Shown in pieces: positions 20,461-33,620 of a stretch of 64,000 bases of DNA (position 1 is its first letter; each line of letters begins with the position of its first letter). The position numbers and the translations under genes were made by a program. Source of the DNA: Reticulitermes speratus (taxonomy: Eukaryota > Arthropoda > Insecta > Blattodea > Rhinotermitidae); contig JAJKFL010000013.1 of NCBI GenBank assembly GCA_021186555.1, positions 42,223,144-42,287,143 of the forward strand, in the 5' to 3' direction. The notes under the pieces were generated by a model. The model was not told the DNA's origin. It did no database searches and saw only the letters and a program-made list of their open reading frames with translations.

Positions 20461-21397
20461 TATTTACGACTGAAGAACAAGACAGACTGCATTATTGTCA
20501 CTGCTATAAAATGGGCAGAAGCATTGTGCCTAATGTATTCTGTACCTCATTAACTATTTTGATGAAATCCTTCTGATTGAGTATTGATAACTTGATGCAA
20601 AAGTGTGAATTAGCAGGCTGTATTGTCACTATGTCATGACTAAAATATATAGTCCTGGCACCCAAAAATTTGTGTATTTATATGGGGCCATTCGAAGCTT
20701 AATGTATTAACTTATGATCGTATTCCTGTGGTCAGTCTAGTCACAGACATCATACAGAAATAGTTTGATTCTCAGGGGTTATGGAGCTATGGATGTTTGT
20801 AACATTTCATGCTACAATGTTCATGTATGACATTGAACTGAACCAAGAGTTATTACAAACTATCTAGTTGAATGTTGTGCAGTGAAAATGTATCTTGTTC
20901 ATTGCATCCCTGTTTAATAGATCTGTCATGGTGGTCCTTCCCAGACCTAAACTCCTAGATTGTTGTCTGTGGGGCCATGTGAAAGATTTGTATAGCAGCC
21001 AAGCATTTTTGGTACTACAACCCATGTAAAGGACAATCCTAGTGAATTAATGCAAGATACAGATTTGATTCACAAATATTGCAGGATGTATATTGAGAGT
21101 GGTCATTTTGAGCATTTATTGTAAATTCAGCAGTTTTAACTAGTTGTTCATGTATTTGTACTTTTTAAGTCAGGCAGTGATAAGTCCAAAATCCCTTGGC
21201 ATCAGACGTATCTTTATGTGACATTTTTGGGTCTGAATGTCCTCAGGCATAAGGTCCTGAAGTTAAGACATCAGGTTGTGAATCACCCCATATACATACA
21301 CACCCACACATCTGGTATTTCTTGTTACACATGATAACGTGTGAAAGTTTCATCATATAAAAGATTCTTATGGTAAGAGATTTTTCTTAGCCCCATG
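20461..21397. other. Intergenic, nothing recognised
   Basis: AT-rich sequence between the FAAH2 3' end and a LINE. It may include a longer FAAH2 3' UTR. No gene supported. Confidence 0.4.
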
Positions 21398-23692
21398 TGC
21401 AGTATCTGGATGGGGGGATGTCTTTACATCTGATGATGTAAATACCTGTTTTCACGCATTCTCTGCGATTTTATGGCATCATTATAATACAGTGTTTCCT
21501 TATATAAAATCAGTGGGAAAAAATAAACTAAAAAATACCTGGATTACAAAGGGAATACTTAAGTCCAGGAGCAGAATGTATTTTCTTAATAGATTAAAAA
21601 AAACAATTTCTCTATCAAATAAATCATTGCATTATATAAAGAAATATCAAACAATCTACAGAAAAGTCATAAAGGAAGCCAAAAGGATGGAAGTGGAAAA
21701 ATTGGTTGCATCTGCTATAAATAAACCAAAAAGAATGTGGAAGTTAATTAATAATGAAATGGGAAACACAAAAAAGTTAATCGATAACATAGAAATCAAA
21801 CATGGTTCAGATCTAATAACGAATCCCCAACTTATTTCAGATAAATTTAAGTCTTTTTGCATAGATACCATTGTGGAACTAAAATCTAGGATTAAACTGT
21901 CAAATCCAGACTATGCTTCACTAAATTACAATTTTAATTCCATCTATCTATCCCCCATTACAGAACATGAAGTTGAAGGTGTTATAAAGAAGCTAAAGAA
22001 TTCATATTCGACGGGATATGATGAATTCCCAGAAATAGTAATAAAACACTGTGGTCAGTACATAATAAAACCTCTTGTCTATATTTTAATTTATCGTTTC
22101 AATGTGGTACCTTCCCGGATATGTTAAAGATATCAAAAATAAAACCTATTCCCAAAGGAGGAAATAAATGTGACATTCAAAATTACAGACCCATATCAAT
22201 TCTGTCAGTATTCTCTAAAATACTGGAAAAGGTAATGTACAAGAGACTAAATTCACACATAGAAAAAAACAATATACTTATAAAAGAGCAATTTGGATTT
22301 AGGTGTGGAAAATCTGTAGAAAATGCCTGCCAGACATTTCTAAATAATATACAGGAAGCACTGGAGAACAAACTCCATGTGATAGGAATATTCTTAGACC
22401 TAACAAAAGCTTATGATGTCTTGAATCACCAAATGTTACTAGATAAACTAGAATCGTATGGAATTAGGGGTATTGCTAATCAATGGTTTCAATCATACTT
22501 GGCAAATAGAACTCAGTTTGTTGAATTTACACACTAGGTTATGAAGTATACTCAAAATAAATATTTGTCGTCTCTTAGGAAGAATTCAAGTGGTGTTCCT
22601 CAAGCCTCTATTTTGGGACCCATTTTATTTCTATTATATAAAATGACTTGCCAAAATATGTACAAGATGTTCAAATGATTCTTTATGCTGACGATATAAA
22701 CATACTTGTTGTTGATAAAGATGAAATATGCTTACATGTAAAATAGCATATCTAATGAATCTCTTAGAGGCATGGTTCAATAATAATGAATTAATTTTAA
22801 ATATTTGGAAGTCTTGCGCTCTGTCATTTCATCCAAGACAACGGGAAGTAGTGTGTAAACCAAGTATCTTCTATAACAGTGCTGAAATCTCTTATAAATC
22901 GGTTGTAAAATTTCTGGGAATTAATATTACAGAAAGTTTAAATTGGCACACCCATATTAATTCTTTATGTTCTAGCCTAAGTAAGGTTTATTTTATTATC
23001 AAAACTCTAAAGGATGCTATGAGCTATCACATGATCAGATCAATTTATTATGCTTATTTCCAGTCACGACTGAAATATGGGATTATTTTTTGGGGATCAG
23101 TAAAAGATAGCTTAAAGGTTTTTCTCATACAAAATAAGATGATGCGACTAATTGCGGGGGTTAATAAACGAGTGTCTTGTAGAGGTATATTTTCAGAATT
23201 TAAAATTCTCACACAGCCTTCACTTTACATCTTGGAAGTACTATGTTTTATCAAAAAATTGGAAGGTAATTTGAAATGCAATTTCCAGATGTATGATTAT
23301 AATACAAGAGGTAAAAATAAATTATTTATCCAAGCATGCAACACAGCTCTTTATCAGAATAGTGTAATAAATAAGGCAATTAGATTATATAACAAGGTAC
23401 TGGAAAGAATAAGAACTTTAAAAAATTTTAGATGTTTTAAAAAGGAGGTAAAATTATTGCTGATCTCGAATACCTTTTATTCGATTGATGAGTTTCTTAA
23501 GTCCAAATCCCTTTAGACCTAAACAGAGATGCCTTCACACATTAATTGTATTTTATATAGTGGTGATTTTATATTTTGTACAGATGTGATCCGAAATTTA
23601 TTAATAAGTGGCCTTGCTTGCATGTAAGAATTATTGTGACTTGTCCAAGGTCGATGTAGACTGAATGGATGAATAAATTGAATTGAATTGAA
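21398..23692 (+). mobile_element. Decayed jockey/CR1-superfamily LINE, 5' truncated
   Basis: Open frames in successive phases give one RT protein in order: DDVNTCFHAFSAILWHHYNT (from about 21430); WITKGILKSR; 21492-22127 up to the finger region; 22121-22537 with IKPIPKGGNKCDIQNYRPIS, EQFGFRCGKSVENAC and IFLDLTKAYDVLNH (catalytic Asp); a broken stretch with LYADDIN at 22682-22702; and 22728-23516 with the C-terminal YYAYFQSRLKYGIIFWG and the end FLKSKSL. Frameshifts near 22120 and damage at 22537-22728 inactivate it. The 3' end is a tail of TTGAA units (23671-23692), as in several CR1/L2-like groups. The endonuclease part is absent. Confidence 0.85.
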
Positions 23693-25229
23693 GCTGTTAC
23701 CTCTCTCCACAACCTGAAAATGTACATGCTATGGTGATAAGAGATCATTGGGGGGTAAGCCATGAGGTTGAGAGGGGAATGCAACTGGCTTAGGATCATG
23801 TCCAGGGGTGGGCTTTAGTCTTACTGATGTAGAACCTTGAAATTGTATTGAACATATGTATGGTTTTGCACTCTAAATGGATTTTCTGTCTCTGCTGCTA
23901 CTATCAGAGATGGCAGATAATGTCAAATACTGAGGCCTGATGTAATTTCTCTGATCATTGATGCAGCGTAAGTCGAACTTAACAAAACAAGGCAGCAAGA
24001 CTGGTTGAAATGTCAGTACAGTCTTAGTACACCATACAGCATTACATCCCAGAAGACAGCAATCTTTAGTAATAATTAGTAATCTTCAAAACTGACATCT
24101 GTTGTGAGCGCATATCAACAATTGTAACTAAGTTTGTAGTCCAAGGTATATTCTTGAGAAGTTCATAGTTAGATTCCCTGCTGTTTTATGGAATCTGAAG
24201 CTTTATTACTGTGTTCAAAAAATCCCACCATTGGCCACTACCCTGAGCTGATCAAATTCAGTCCACACCGTTGCATCCTTTTTCTGTAAACTCCATTTTA
24301 ATATTAGCGTCCCATCTACAGATAGGTCTCCAAAGTGATCTTTTCATTAAGGTTTTTCCAACTGAAAAGTCAGCAATTGTCAATGAATAATGGCATAACT
24401 AGTGACTGTTCATTCTGCTAAATCTTTACACACATAAATTTCCAGTACCTGAAGACTGTGAGGACTTGTTTTTATATGGATTCATGCCACTACATTTTGA
24501 TTTAACCCATAATAGAAATGTTTCATACATTCTGAAATGCCTTTCTGATTGGTTGACATGTGAAACTCCACATGACTGCTTAGAGTGGCTCAGCATGTCA
24601 AAAGTAAAGTGGATATGAATTTTGACTACACACCATGTTACTGTTTTACATTATACAGAAAAATATCCTTGCCCAAATTAACAATTTGTTATGATTTATC
24701 ACCAAATAAAATTTTGGGACCCTGATAATATGTTTAAAAGTACAGTGGCATCCATTAGCCTAGTGTATGGAACAGTATTGTTATCAAAGTATATTTTATT
24801 TTGTAAGTTTTCATTTGCTTTGCCTTATGTAATGGCTAACTTAATATGTTGACTTTTTTTTGTAATGTAAACATGTAGTACAGTTCACAGATCATGAAAC
24901 GATCCCTGCATGTCCAGCACATGCATGGTACTGCTGGCTATAGGGAGGACTATTGGGCTGCTATTGGTAGGAGCGACAGACTGTTCTGCTAGTGCACACA
25001 GGCTGATAACATCAAGCATTTCAAGTAGGGTGCAGTGAGCGTGTGTAGTGTGGACGCAGGATGTGTAGTAGCAACTCGTCATTTGTCACGAAACATAGAG
25101 CATGCACATCCATCGCATTCCTGGTAGGGATCGTCTCTGGGGCTGTGAACAGTATATAAATGCAGTATAATTACACTCCCTGGCACTGTTAGGAGGATTA
25201 CATTATTACGGTTTGTGTGAAATATAATA
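23693..25229. other. Intergenic; possible LTR from about 24870
   Basis: No gene. 24873-25505 is discussed as a possible solo LTR: it is richer in G+C and has a TATA-like AGTATATAAATG near 25150. A partial NIPED-type repeat is present near 24040. Confidence 0.35.
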
Positions 25230-25389
25230 CCGTATTTACCTGGATGTACGACCAGATTTTTTTTCTAATTTGTAATGTGAAAAATAGGAATTGTCTTGTA
25301 ATCATGCAGAAAGTTATGTAAAGATTATTTCCTCAAAGTTGAATATTGTGAGGTGAGGGGGTAGTCTTGTATTGTATTGGTATTTATGG
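25230..25389. mobile_element. TA-flanked MITE, relative of the one at 19184
   Basis: The left end CCGTATTTACCTGG and right end (reverse complement) CCATAAATACCAAT are flanked by TA at 25228-25229 and 25390-25391. The length is 160 bp, against about 146 bp for the empty copy at 19184-20259. Confidence 0.55.
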
Positions 25390-27183
25390 TAGTTATCAGA
25401 ATTCTGTGCTGTATTGTAAAAGGATCCTGCTGTAAGTAGTGAAATTAATAAAACTGATTTGTGTTGTCCTAATATTTTTTTCCCATCTTTCAGTGTGTTA
25501 TAGTTCAGTAACTACATGCACTGGAGGCGTCCTGCAGGTATACTTAAGTAAATTCTTTATATCCTTCTTTATTTGCCTTTAAATACCACTGGTCAAGTCA
25601 ATGTGTTACTGCACTTGGTGCTATATGCTCCTTATTCTTTATTAGCCTACTTACCTATCATGAAAGGAGGTAAGCTTATGAGATTACTGTACAGTCTGTC
25701 CCCCCCCCCCCCCCCACCCACTTTCAACTTCTGAACCATTGCTGTTTTCAAGACACGTGGTATGAACATTATACAATTGGTGGCCATTCCACCCTATTCT
25801 TTACTTTCCAACAATCATTAATAGCAATGTAGCACATGTGTGAATTTGTTCAGTGGGGTCAGTATCACTGGCATCATTTAATTTAGGATCCTAACTGATG
25901 TATGGTAATAGATCTTTGAAAAAATATGTACCTGTTGTGAATGTATTTTAGTAATGTAAAATAACAGCACAAGGCCATATGAAGGTTTTCTGTAGCTTCC
26001 AGTTTTATGGAAAAAAAAACTAAAGTCATTCAAGCTGGGCATCTAAAATTTGGTGCAGAGGTACATCATAAACATATCTACACAATATATGTATGAAATA
26101 TTGTTTGTAAATGGACAGCTGCAAACTGACAGTAGTGCAAGAAATTTACTGAAGGCAGAATCTATACTTAATAAGTTCTTCATAAATATGGAATAGAATG
26201 TCAGTAGTAGTAACATAGCTATAGAACTGGAAATGTGTGCAGCAGGAAAGAAGACTTTACAAGTTCTACTAAAATCTGGTCATACAGGTGAATTTGGTAT
26301 ATTCTTCCATGTTCAATGTTCTAGATTTACTGAACACAGGCACATATTGTCTGTAGGTTAACATGGATATGATTTATTTATATGTGCCTTAAATTATTGA
26401 AATTGTTCTTATATAACACTGCTTGCTCTGTGCTCCAAACACCTTGCTGTACATGATCTCCCAATTTGTTCCAAGTATGTTTTTCAACAGTGCTAGGAAT
26501 TTAAGCTGTAAATTCTGTATTATTTTAAATTGGAATTTAAGTTGGCACTTCATGCAGCATACAACATCGATGATGATATTAATATATTTCAGTACTTTAG
26601 ATTGTTTCAAACACAGGTGGTTTCAGAAGGTCCACAAAATGTAACGGTTGTTTGTAGACTTTTGTAAGTGAATTGGGTTGAATGCCAGGCTCTTCAGAAA
26701 GCAATGCAAGATTTTCTTCTTTATGACCAAATTGTATAGGTTAGTTTGACCTATGATGAGCTTCGTTCTGCTGTTGCCCAGAAAACCTGCAGCATATTAA
26801 TTTTAGGAACAATATCAGGTATTATTTTGATCCCACACTATCTCTTGAATAGTTCAGCCACAATGGTAGTTTAAAAGAAGCATATCATTTTAGAGCCCCA
26901 ACAACTTGCTCACAGAACTGAGTGTAATAGAGCAGGAAAGGATATTACCTCCTGGTGCAAAATTTGGATAAATATTACACACAGTAATAATTAACACAAT
27001 AAAATTAATGCTGCAGTGCAGGCACTTCCTTATGAAACACGTGTGAATTTATGGGTAGATACTTGCTGCTTGAGGCGACTTAAAAACTTGTAACAATTCT
27101 GCAACATGTTCTGTAAGTATCTGCATTTAAAATTATATGTACAAATAAATTAGGGGTAAAAAATCTTAAGTGCCAATATTAAA
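25390..27183. other. Intergenic, nothing recognised except a C16 tract
   Basis: A C16 run lies at 25700-25715. The remaining sequence is AT-rich with chance ORFs only. Confidence 0.45.
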
Positions 27184-27420
27184 AAGTAAAGCTGCCCCAT
27201 TACATGCCAAGCAGGCACAGAGGGGAAGTAGAGGTATAGCTCTACCCATACTTGACACTGGCACTGGAAGGGGTTGAGTGGTCAGTGCCACACCCCAGCC
27301 GCTTTACGTCTGGGAAGGAGACCCGGTACCCATCTTACAGGATGCTGGGTGGGCCTTGGGGCCAGTCTGGATGGGTCTGGAAAATTTTGCCCCCCACCGG
27401 GGTTCAAACCCCAACTGCCA
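27184..27420 (-). mobile_element. tRNA-derived SINE (family A), head truncated
   Basis: On the - strand a B-box (GGTTTGAACCCC) near 27410 is followed by the family body with CCCAGACTGGCCC-like text. The 3' end is at GGGGCAGCTTTACTTTTT, the degenerate CTTTAC tail. It shares the GGGGCCAGTCTGGA segment with the reverse strand of 47609-47912. Confidence 0.65.
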
Positions 27421-29045
27421 ATATTACTTGATGAAAATCAATGAAATAAAGTGTGTAAACATGTTTGTGAACATTTGACAAGTGTTGGTTTTACCAATTT
27501 TATAACAAATAATAATATAAGTTTTGTTTTAAAGGTGCATTTGTATGTGTAATAATTTGTGCTGCACTTCCATGCTGAACTGTACTGTCAGTGCTCTTGG
27601 TATTTTGCAGTGGTGCTTAATTTTATTCTTCTGAATATGCCATAAAGATGTATGACATTACTATATCCATGTTCTTAGATTTGTAACTGTTAATGTGAAC
27701 TGCACTCAAATTGATGTATTGTTTATCTGCCATGAAGAAGTTGTTTCATAAATGCTTAAGAGCACAACTGGTACACTTGTTTCAGGAAAGTGGTGGTTAG
27801 TTTAATTTCAGCATTCACATTGTCACTTGTTTTTGGTGTTGTTTTTTAAAACTACTGTGCAGATTTACATGTACACTAAATGAAATCAGCAGACAATATA
27901 ATGGATTTTTATAGAAATCTCAGTTTACTCAATCTGTATATAATATTTTTACCTTTTACTATTTTTTCACTTTATTATAATTTTTATAGTGCTGTGTGTC
28001 ATCATGCATTGTTCTTTGTGTTATGATACATTTTGTGTGCAGTGATTACAGATAACATTATAAAACATTCAGATCATCTGACAGTTTTTAAGTGTATGAA
28101 ATTCAGTGCTTTTCCTATGGTATCAACTTTTAGATCATTGACATATGTAATGGAGTGAATCATGAAAGATATTGGCTGCATTAATTTTACTTAGTTAAAC
28201 CATAAGTATTAATATTCCAACATGTTCCAGTCAACTGGAGATTCACATATTTGAAGGCTGAAGCACATATGACAAGAAAATAATTTTTAAACATTCTCCC
28301 AGGAGACTCAGAAAACACCTCTGGAAATAACTGTTGATGTACAGGATGCATTATTAATCCTTCAGTTCTAATAGTTCATTCATAATATCAATCATTAGTC
28401 TGTTAGAAGCTGTAATGTGCCAGAAACTTGGCTTCAGTCACCATTACTGAACTCCACATACACCAACATATATATTGAAAAAAAAAATCTATGAACTTAG
28501 TGGTCTAGTGTGGACTTACCATATGTCCTTCCTGTATGTCACCCCTTGGCAAAAGTTAAACTTTGTGAACGTAAAGGAATACCAACCTGACTGTACTTCA
28601 GATTCCATGTTAAACTGGAGGTTTCTTGAGTTGCCATTATTCTTGCACACTAAAATAGGGATTAAATGTCTACCTCATAGGGATTCCCTCCCCAGGACAG
28701 CTCCACTACTGCCAAGGTAGGCAGAGGCCAGGAAACTTGAGAAGACCATAACTGGAGACAGCCACAGCAGTGACAACAGTGATTCATCTGATTATTAAAG
28801 GATACTGTGGCTTGTCAGACTTCACAATAAGATACACTTTCTCTTATGACAAGTGTTGCAAAAAACAGTGAGATAACGAAGACCATTGAGGTAGTTTTCT
28901 TATTCTTCTTCCTTCAACATTTCCACTTTGTGTGACAGAGTACAGATTACATACAAATCTATGCACACAGTCACTACAAAATCATGCTTTGAAACTGGTG
29001 TGTCTAGTCTTATTTTGTACCTGAGGTAGTAGAATGGCTGTACTG
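27421..29045. other. Intergenic, one minor repeat
   Basis: Around 28690-28760 the text GGTAGGCAGAGGCCAGGAA recurs in altered form at 58950-58980, so it is an unidentified dispersed repeat. No gene seen. Confidence 0.35.
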
Positions 29046-29225
29046 CAGGGGTGTCCACCCTCTCTCTCTTTCTTTTGGCAAAGGACCACAGCCATTATTG
29101 TGGGCTAGTTCATAGGCCACATGTGTAAAAATCGCAGTATGCAGTATACCTAATCACCTAAACTGTGCAACTTTTTTAGTATATATGTAATTTACACACG
29201 TGGCTGCAGGTTGTTCACCCCCGCT
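29046..29225. mobile_element. hAT-type MITE (about 180 bp)
   Basis: The left end CAGGGGTGTCCACC leads into CTTTTGGCAAAGGACCACA. The right end (reverse complement) is CAGCGGGGGTGAACAACC. Both match the CAGGGGTGTCCAA type of hAT terminus. The exact duplication is unclear (GTACTGCA versus GTATTGTA around the ends). Confidence 0.5.
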
Positions 29226-30937
29226 GTATTGTAAAGAAGTGCATAAATATGCTTCATCTGTACAGTTTATTGCAGAGACATTACCCTTGTTATGCAAGAC
29301 TGGATTAAAGGTGCTGCAAATGTGTCAGGGCATCTGCTGGCCATACAAAATGGCATTAGACATTGTCTACTTCCACACAACAGTGGCACAAGAAATTTAA
29401 AAATGTTTACAATCTTTTGTAGCATATGAACCTGAATGCATGGGAAAATGTGGTAAATATGAGACAATATGTTATGTGTAGTGGGCAGAGAAACAGTATT
29501 CTGAATTGAGGATTTAGTATTCTGAAATTCATTACTAAGAGAAGCATAAAAATTTCATCCAAACAAGTAGGCGTGACTCACTTTATGTAGAAGAAATGTC
29601 AGTATGCCACAGCCTAGTGTGAGGTGAGGTCATTGAAAGTAACTGTCATAGTCTGTTCTGATTTATCAAAATAATTTATTTCATAAGTCTGCTACATATT
29701 TATCATGTTCTGAGTTGGTTTTGACAGATTAATCCTTTATATTTGGGGTATCCTAATCTGAATATATGGCCTTTGAAAGAAATGGGGTCCAGTAATTCTT
29801 TTCTCAGCCAAATTACACTGACTGAACCTTGTATTGTTGGGAAAGACTAAGAATTTAAACATCTGTTGCAGTTAACGTGATTTTTTTAAATTATGCTACT
29901 GACACTTAGAGGCTGTATCAATGGCCAACCCTGGCATTAGAGTGACTGATAACATCCTTTATTTGGATGATTGTCCCAATTCCATAGCAAGGATGCTTAC
30001 GTTGGAAGTTGTAGTCCTGGATTCACCTTACATCAGTTGTGGCAAAGTTTTTCATTCAGAGCAAATGTCACTGTGTTTATTTTGTATGATCTGAACTGAT
30101 AGTGATTGATTTATTGATCACTACATATTTCCTGTTTATTCTTCTTTATCTGCTTGGTGTACATGTAAACATAAGGAATCGTGACATTGGTCACACACAG
30201 TTGTATTTTCAGAGGGTTTCTTAAAGTAAAGGAACATGGGATTGCAATAAACAGGTAGCATGAAGCATCAAGAGGGAAGACTGATATTACTGGATAATTA
30301 AATATTCATGAATCCCATAGGCTGCAATTCAAAGTGAATGCACAGATAATGAATACTTGTACATGCTGCATATTTTATGGCAAATACATAAGAAACTTAG
30401 AAGAATTAAAACCTGCTTTTAGAATACTTATATTTTTGTTACATAACTTTTTAATCACTTTGTATATGGCATGTGACATGGAATCTCATATAGAAATTCT
30501 GATTATTTAGTAAATATTTTATATACTCCATAATAATTAGACAATGATATACATTAGATAAATGAGTATATAACAAATAGTGTTACAGAACCAACAAAAA
30601 TGTTACTTTACACACAGAAAAGCAACATAAAAAATAACACTGTCAAAGTGAGTGTAATGATATACTGAAGAGAATATTGTATTTACCACAGTTCCTTGAA
30701 AATATCATTTTAAATATTACCAGCTAGTGTGTTTGGTAAAGTACCTTTACATTCCATTTTTACATTAGATCTGAATCTAAATGACATTCCAGTAAATTTG
30801 AATTTCTTGAATGTGGTAACTACTGTAGCCACATTTTGGCATCTTCACACTGTATGCTTTCCTTTGCTTTTCATGGTGCCACTGTATGCAGTGTCCTATT
30901 TCCTGCAAACTGTATAAAGGGACTACAAAATAAATCT

Positions 30938-30988
30938 TATATATATATAATATATATATTATATATTATATATATATATATATATATT
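30938..30988 (+). repeat. (TA)n microsatellite
   Basis: Interrupted TA dinucleotide tract of about 50 bp. Confidence 0.9.
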
Positions 30989-31326
30989 AGATTTTCCAAT
31001 TGAAAGTAGATAATGTACATTATGCTTTGATCTCCAGGAATTTACTTTCTGTGCTCAGTGAAATGTTGCCAAGCACTCTGGTAAGGTTTTTTGTTCAGAA
31101 ATTAAACTAGTCCAAAACAATCGGTGATGAAATGGCATGGGAAATTTTATCAGCACTAGTTGATTGTTATTTTCAAACAGACAGATATTATTTCACCTTA
31201 TGCATAAACTGTACTGTATATTTTACTTCTGAGCAGGGCTATGAAGAATTTATAAAAACTGAGTCTTGAGTATGGTTTTAAAAAGCAGACAGTTTGAGAT
31301 AGTATTGGCTGTTTGTTCAGTGCATG

Positions 31327-31352
31327 GTATGTATGTATGTATGTATGTATGT
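31327..31352 (+). repeat. (GTAT)n microsatellite
   Basis: Six and a half perfect GTAT units. Confidence 0.95.
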
Positions 31353-31473
31353 GATGCAGTTCCTGTTTACCTAAACTGTGTACAAAATTAATTCAGTTTC
31401 TCCACACAGATTTTACTGCATGTTATCAATGAAAATGCAGAGAATGCTTAGTTTTGATAACCAATGATATCTA

Positions 31474-31811
31474 CAGTAGGCCCTCGATTTAACGGACTTC
31501 GGATTTAGCGGACAAAAAATTTCTGTCCTAAAGGAAAAATTTAGAACCTTTCTTTTTTATTCGTGAATAGAGCAAGTCTTAGATTTATTTTTATATTTTT
31601 AACAGATGTTTTAGTGGCATGTATAAATTACTCAATACACATTATAATAATATTTTATTCATACTTATACATTATAATAACTTTTAATACATCCTGTACA
31701 TTGCAAGTTCGTTATTAATATATGTTTTTAAAATACATTCAGTTTAACGGACTTTCGGCAATAGCGGACACCCTTTCCCCCCAATTAGTCTGTTAAATCG
31801 AGGGCCTACTG
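31474..31811. mobile_element. Tigger/pogo-type MITE (338 bp)
   Basis: Both ends begin CAGTAGGCCCTCGATTTAAC (20 identical bases), continuing GGACT on the left and AGACT on the right. TA flanks lie at 31472-31473 and 31812-31813. The sub-terminal GATTTAGCGGAC on the left is mirrored by AATAGCGGAC near the right end. It has no coding capacity. The TIR style fits the pogo/Tigger branch of Tc1/mariner elements. Confidence 0.85.
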
Positions 31812-31813
31812 TA

Positions 31814-33262
31814 TTGGCTAAATTTCTAATAATGTTTGATATACAGCAAATGATAACCATTTGCAGAATATCACTGTTCGTTACATGGAAGACGTACATT
31901 CTTGTAACAGCCACAAGTCAAAATTTTCAGTACATTGAATGGAATATGAATCACCTGTACATGCCACATGTTCTCAAATAAATATGTTATACTGCTACTA
32001 CTGTATACTGATGTAGTCGTCAGTTTTGATGGACCAATCCCCTGCAATCCAGAGTAATTGAAAGTCCCTGTATAAGATTATATATAGGCAAGACAGTATT
32101 AAAAGCTTTGGAGAGTAAATACTGTAAACATAAAGAAAATTCAAATAATAATTTCATGTTAAGTCACCTTACCATACTCCCTTGAAATATTGATAAAATT
32201 TCTAAACTTTTGACCTTACGTAGCAACTGTATTCAAACAAAACAGTGAGAAATGTACTGCACAAATGTAATCATATCAATTGCTTGTGCCAAGCAAAGTA
32301 TGCCATATTATTTTTTGTAGTTATGGTCCATGCAGTGTTACGTACTTGAGACTGTACCCTCCTGAAAAGGACTTAAATTTGTTCAACATCACTTAGTTAT
32401 TGTTGACAAAATGGCCATTTTGAGCATGAACTTCCAGCTATTGTTAAATTGTGGTTTTGTGTGTGTGTGAGTCGTACCTTGGTTTCCTGTGAGGTACATG
32501 TTTTGGTGAAAGAAACAGTTGAGTATCAAATAAATGATGACAGTGCGTGTCCTCTGCGGCTGAAGGAATGGTTGCTTTTTGAGCACATAATAAAATACAG
32601 AGCAACCAGATGACAGCACGAATATTATGGCGGTCCATATATATATATATAATCTGAAGAAAATTTTCTTGCTGTTCAATTACTAAATGAGGACACAGAG
32701 AATTCTGAAAACATTTTTCCAGATGAAAGGAAATATTAATTTATTAGGCTTTAGTACCCTTTGGTATCTTGTGGTGTAACTGTATGTTACATCTGTGCAA
32801 TATACAGAGAAAAACAAGGAACAGCATTCAGTAACTGCTTTATTATGCATATTAATTTGTGCAAAAATGGTACATAGTAACACCTGGATAAATGAAAATA
32901 TATTATCTTGTGTACACTTTAGTAAGTTTGGTGCCAAATAAAATGCACTACTTTTACAATCAATTCACATGACCAATGAAACCACTTAATATCCACTCTG
33001 AGTAGAATACTGGGCCACTTCTATAATTGTATTAATTACATGCAGAGTTCATTCGCCAGACATAGTGAGAACCAACGGATTCTGTCTCAAAAATGGCATG
33101 CTGCCTTGTTAGATTTGAGTCATTTGTAGCTGTGTATTTGATACTTGGGGAGCACTGCTGTTGCAATGAAATTTTTCAGTCTCTGCAGCTATCATACAGA
33201 AAAGTCTAAAATGAATATTTATTATATAAAACATGAAAGTTGAGAGGCACAGACATGGTGTC
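31814..33262. other. Intergenic, nothing recognised
   Basis: AT-rich. The short ORFs on both strands show no family resemblance. Confidence 0.45.
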
Positions 33263-33620
33263 TCAGTTCAAAGTCAAATCTGTTTGCTTTTTCTTTAATA
33301 TCAGACTCAATTTAATTGAACACTGGAATCGCTCCCTGAATGTCAATTTCAAAACCACGGAACCCTCTGACCTACTGTTCGTAAAAGAACTTTTCCATAG
33401 AAAGTGATGAAAACCAAATGGGCTGAGGTCTGGTAACTTTGGTGCCAAAGTGTGTGGACCTCCACTGCCAACCTACCAACCAGCGAATTAATAATTAAGA
33501 TACTGCATACCTTATCAACTGAGATCATCAAATTGCCTGTGGAGGTCTGCAGGTGGCCACCAAGGTTTCCAGATCTCAGCTAATTATGTCTGGTGTCACA
33601 TGACAGAAATAGTGCATGAA
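33263..33620. mobile_element. Inverted pair of transposase C-terminal remnants (IS630/mariner-like)
   Basis: On -, 33263-33448 reads APKLPDLSPFGFHHFLWKSS. On +, about 33548-33578 reads RWPPRFPDLS and then a stop. Both correspond to the WPPRSPDLxPxDFFLWG block before the last catalytic Asp of IS630/mariner-like transposases. The two nucleotide segments share GTGGAGGTC and CCAGA(C/T)CTCAGC in opposite orientation, so they look like diverged arms of an inverted duplication centred near 33505. The ends were not found. Confidence 0.45.

Larger units (their letters stand above)
29226..31473. other. Intergenic, AT-rich, microsatellites only
   Basis: Contains the TA-rich repeat at 30938-30988 and the GTAT repeat at 31327-31352. 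No gene, RNA or transposon recognised. Confidence 0.45.

Noticed and set aside
27278-27478. 66-codon + strand ORF
   Set aside because: It lies within a SINE copy; no independent evidence.
31474-31811. CRISPR-like or palindromic regulatory array
   Set aside because: A single inverted repeat pair with TA duplication; it is a transposon. No direct-repeat arrays with unique spacers exist in the window.
32389-32937. Overlapping - strand ORFs
   Set aside because: AT-rich sequence, no motif, codon use not gene-like, no splice context.
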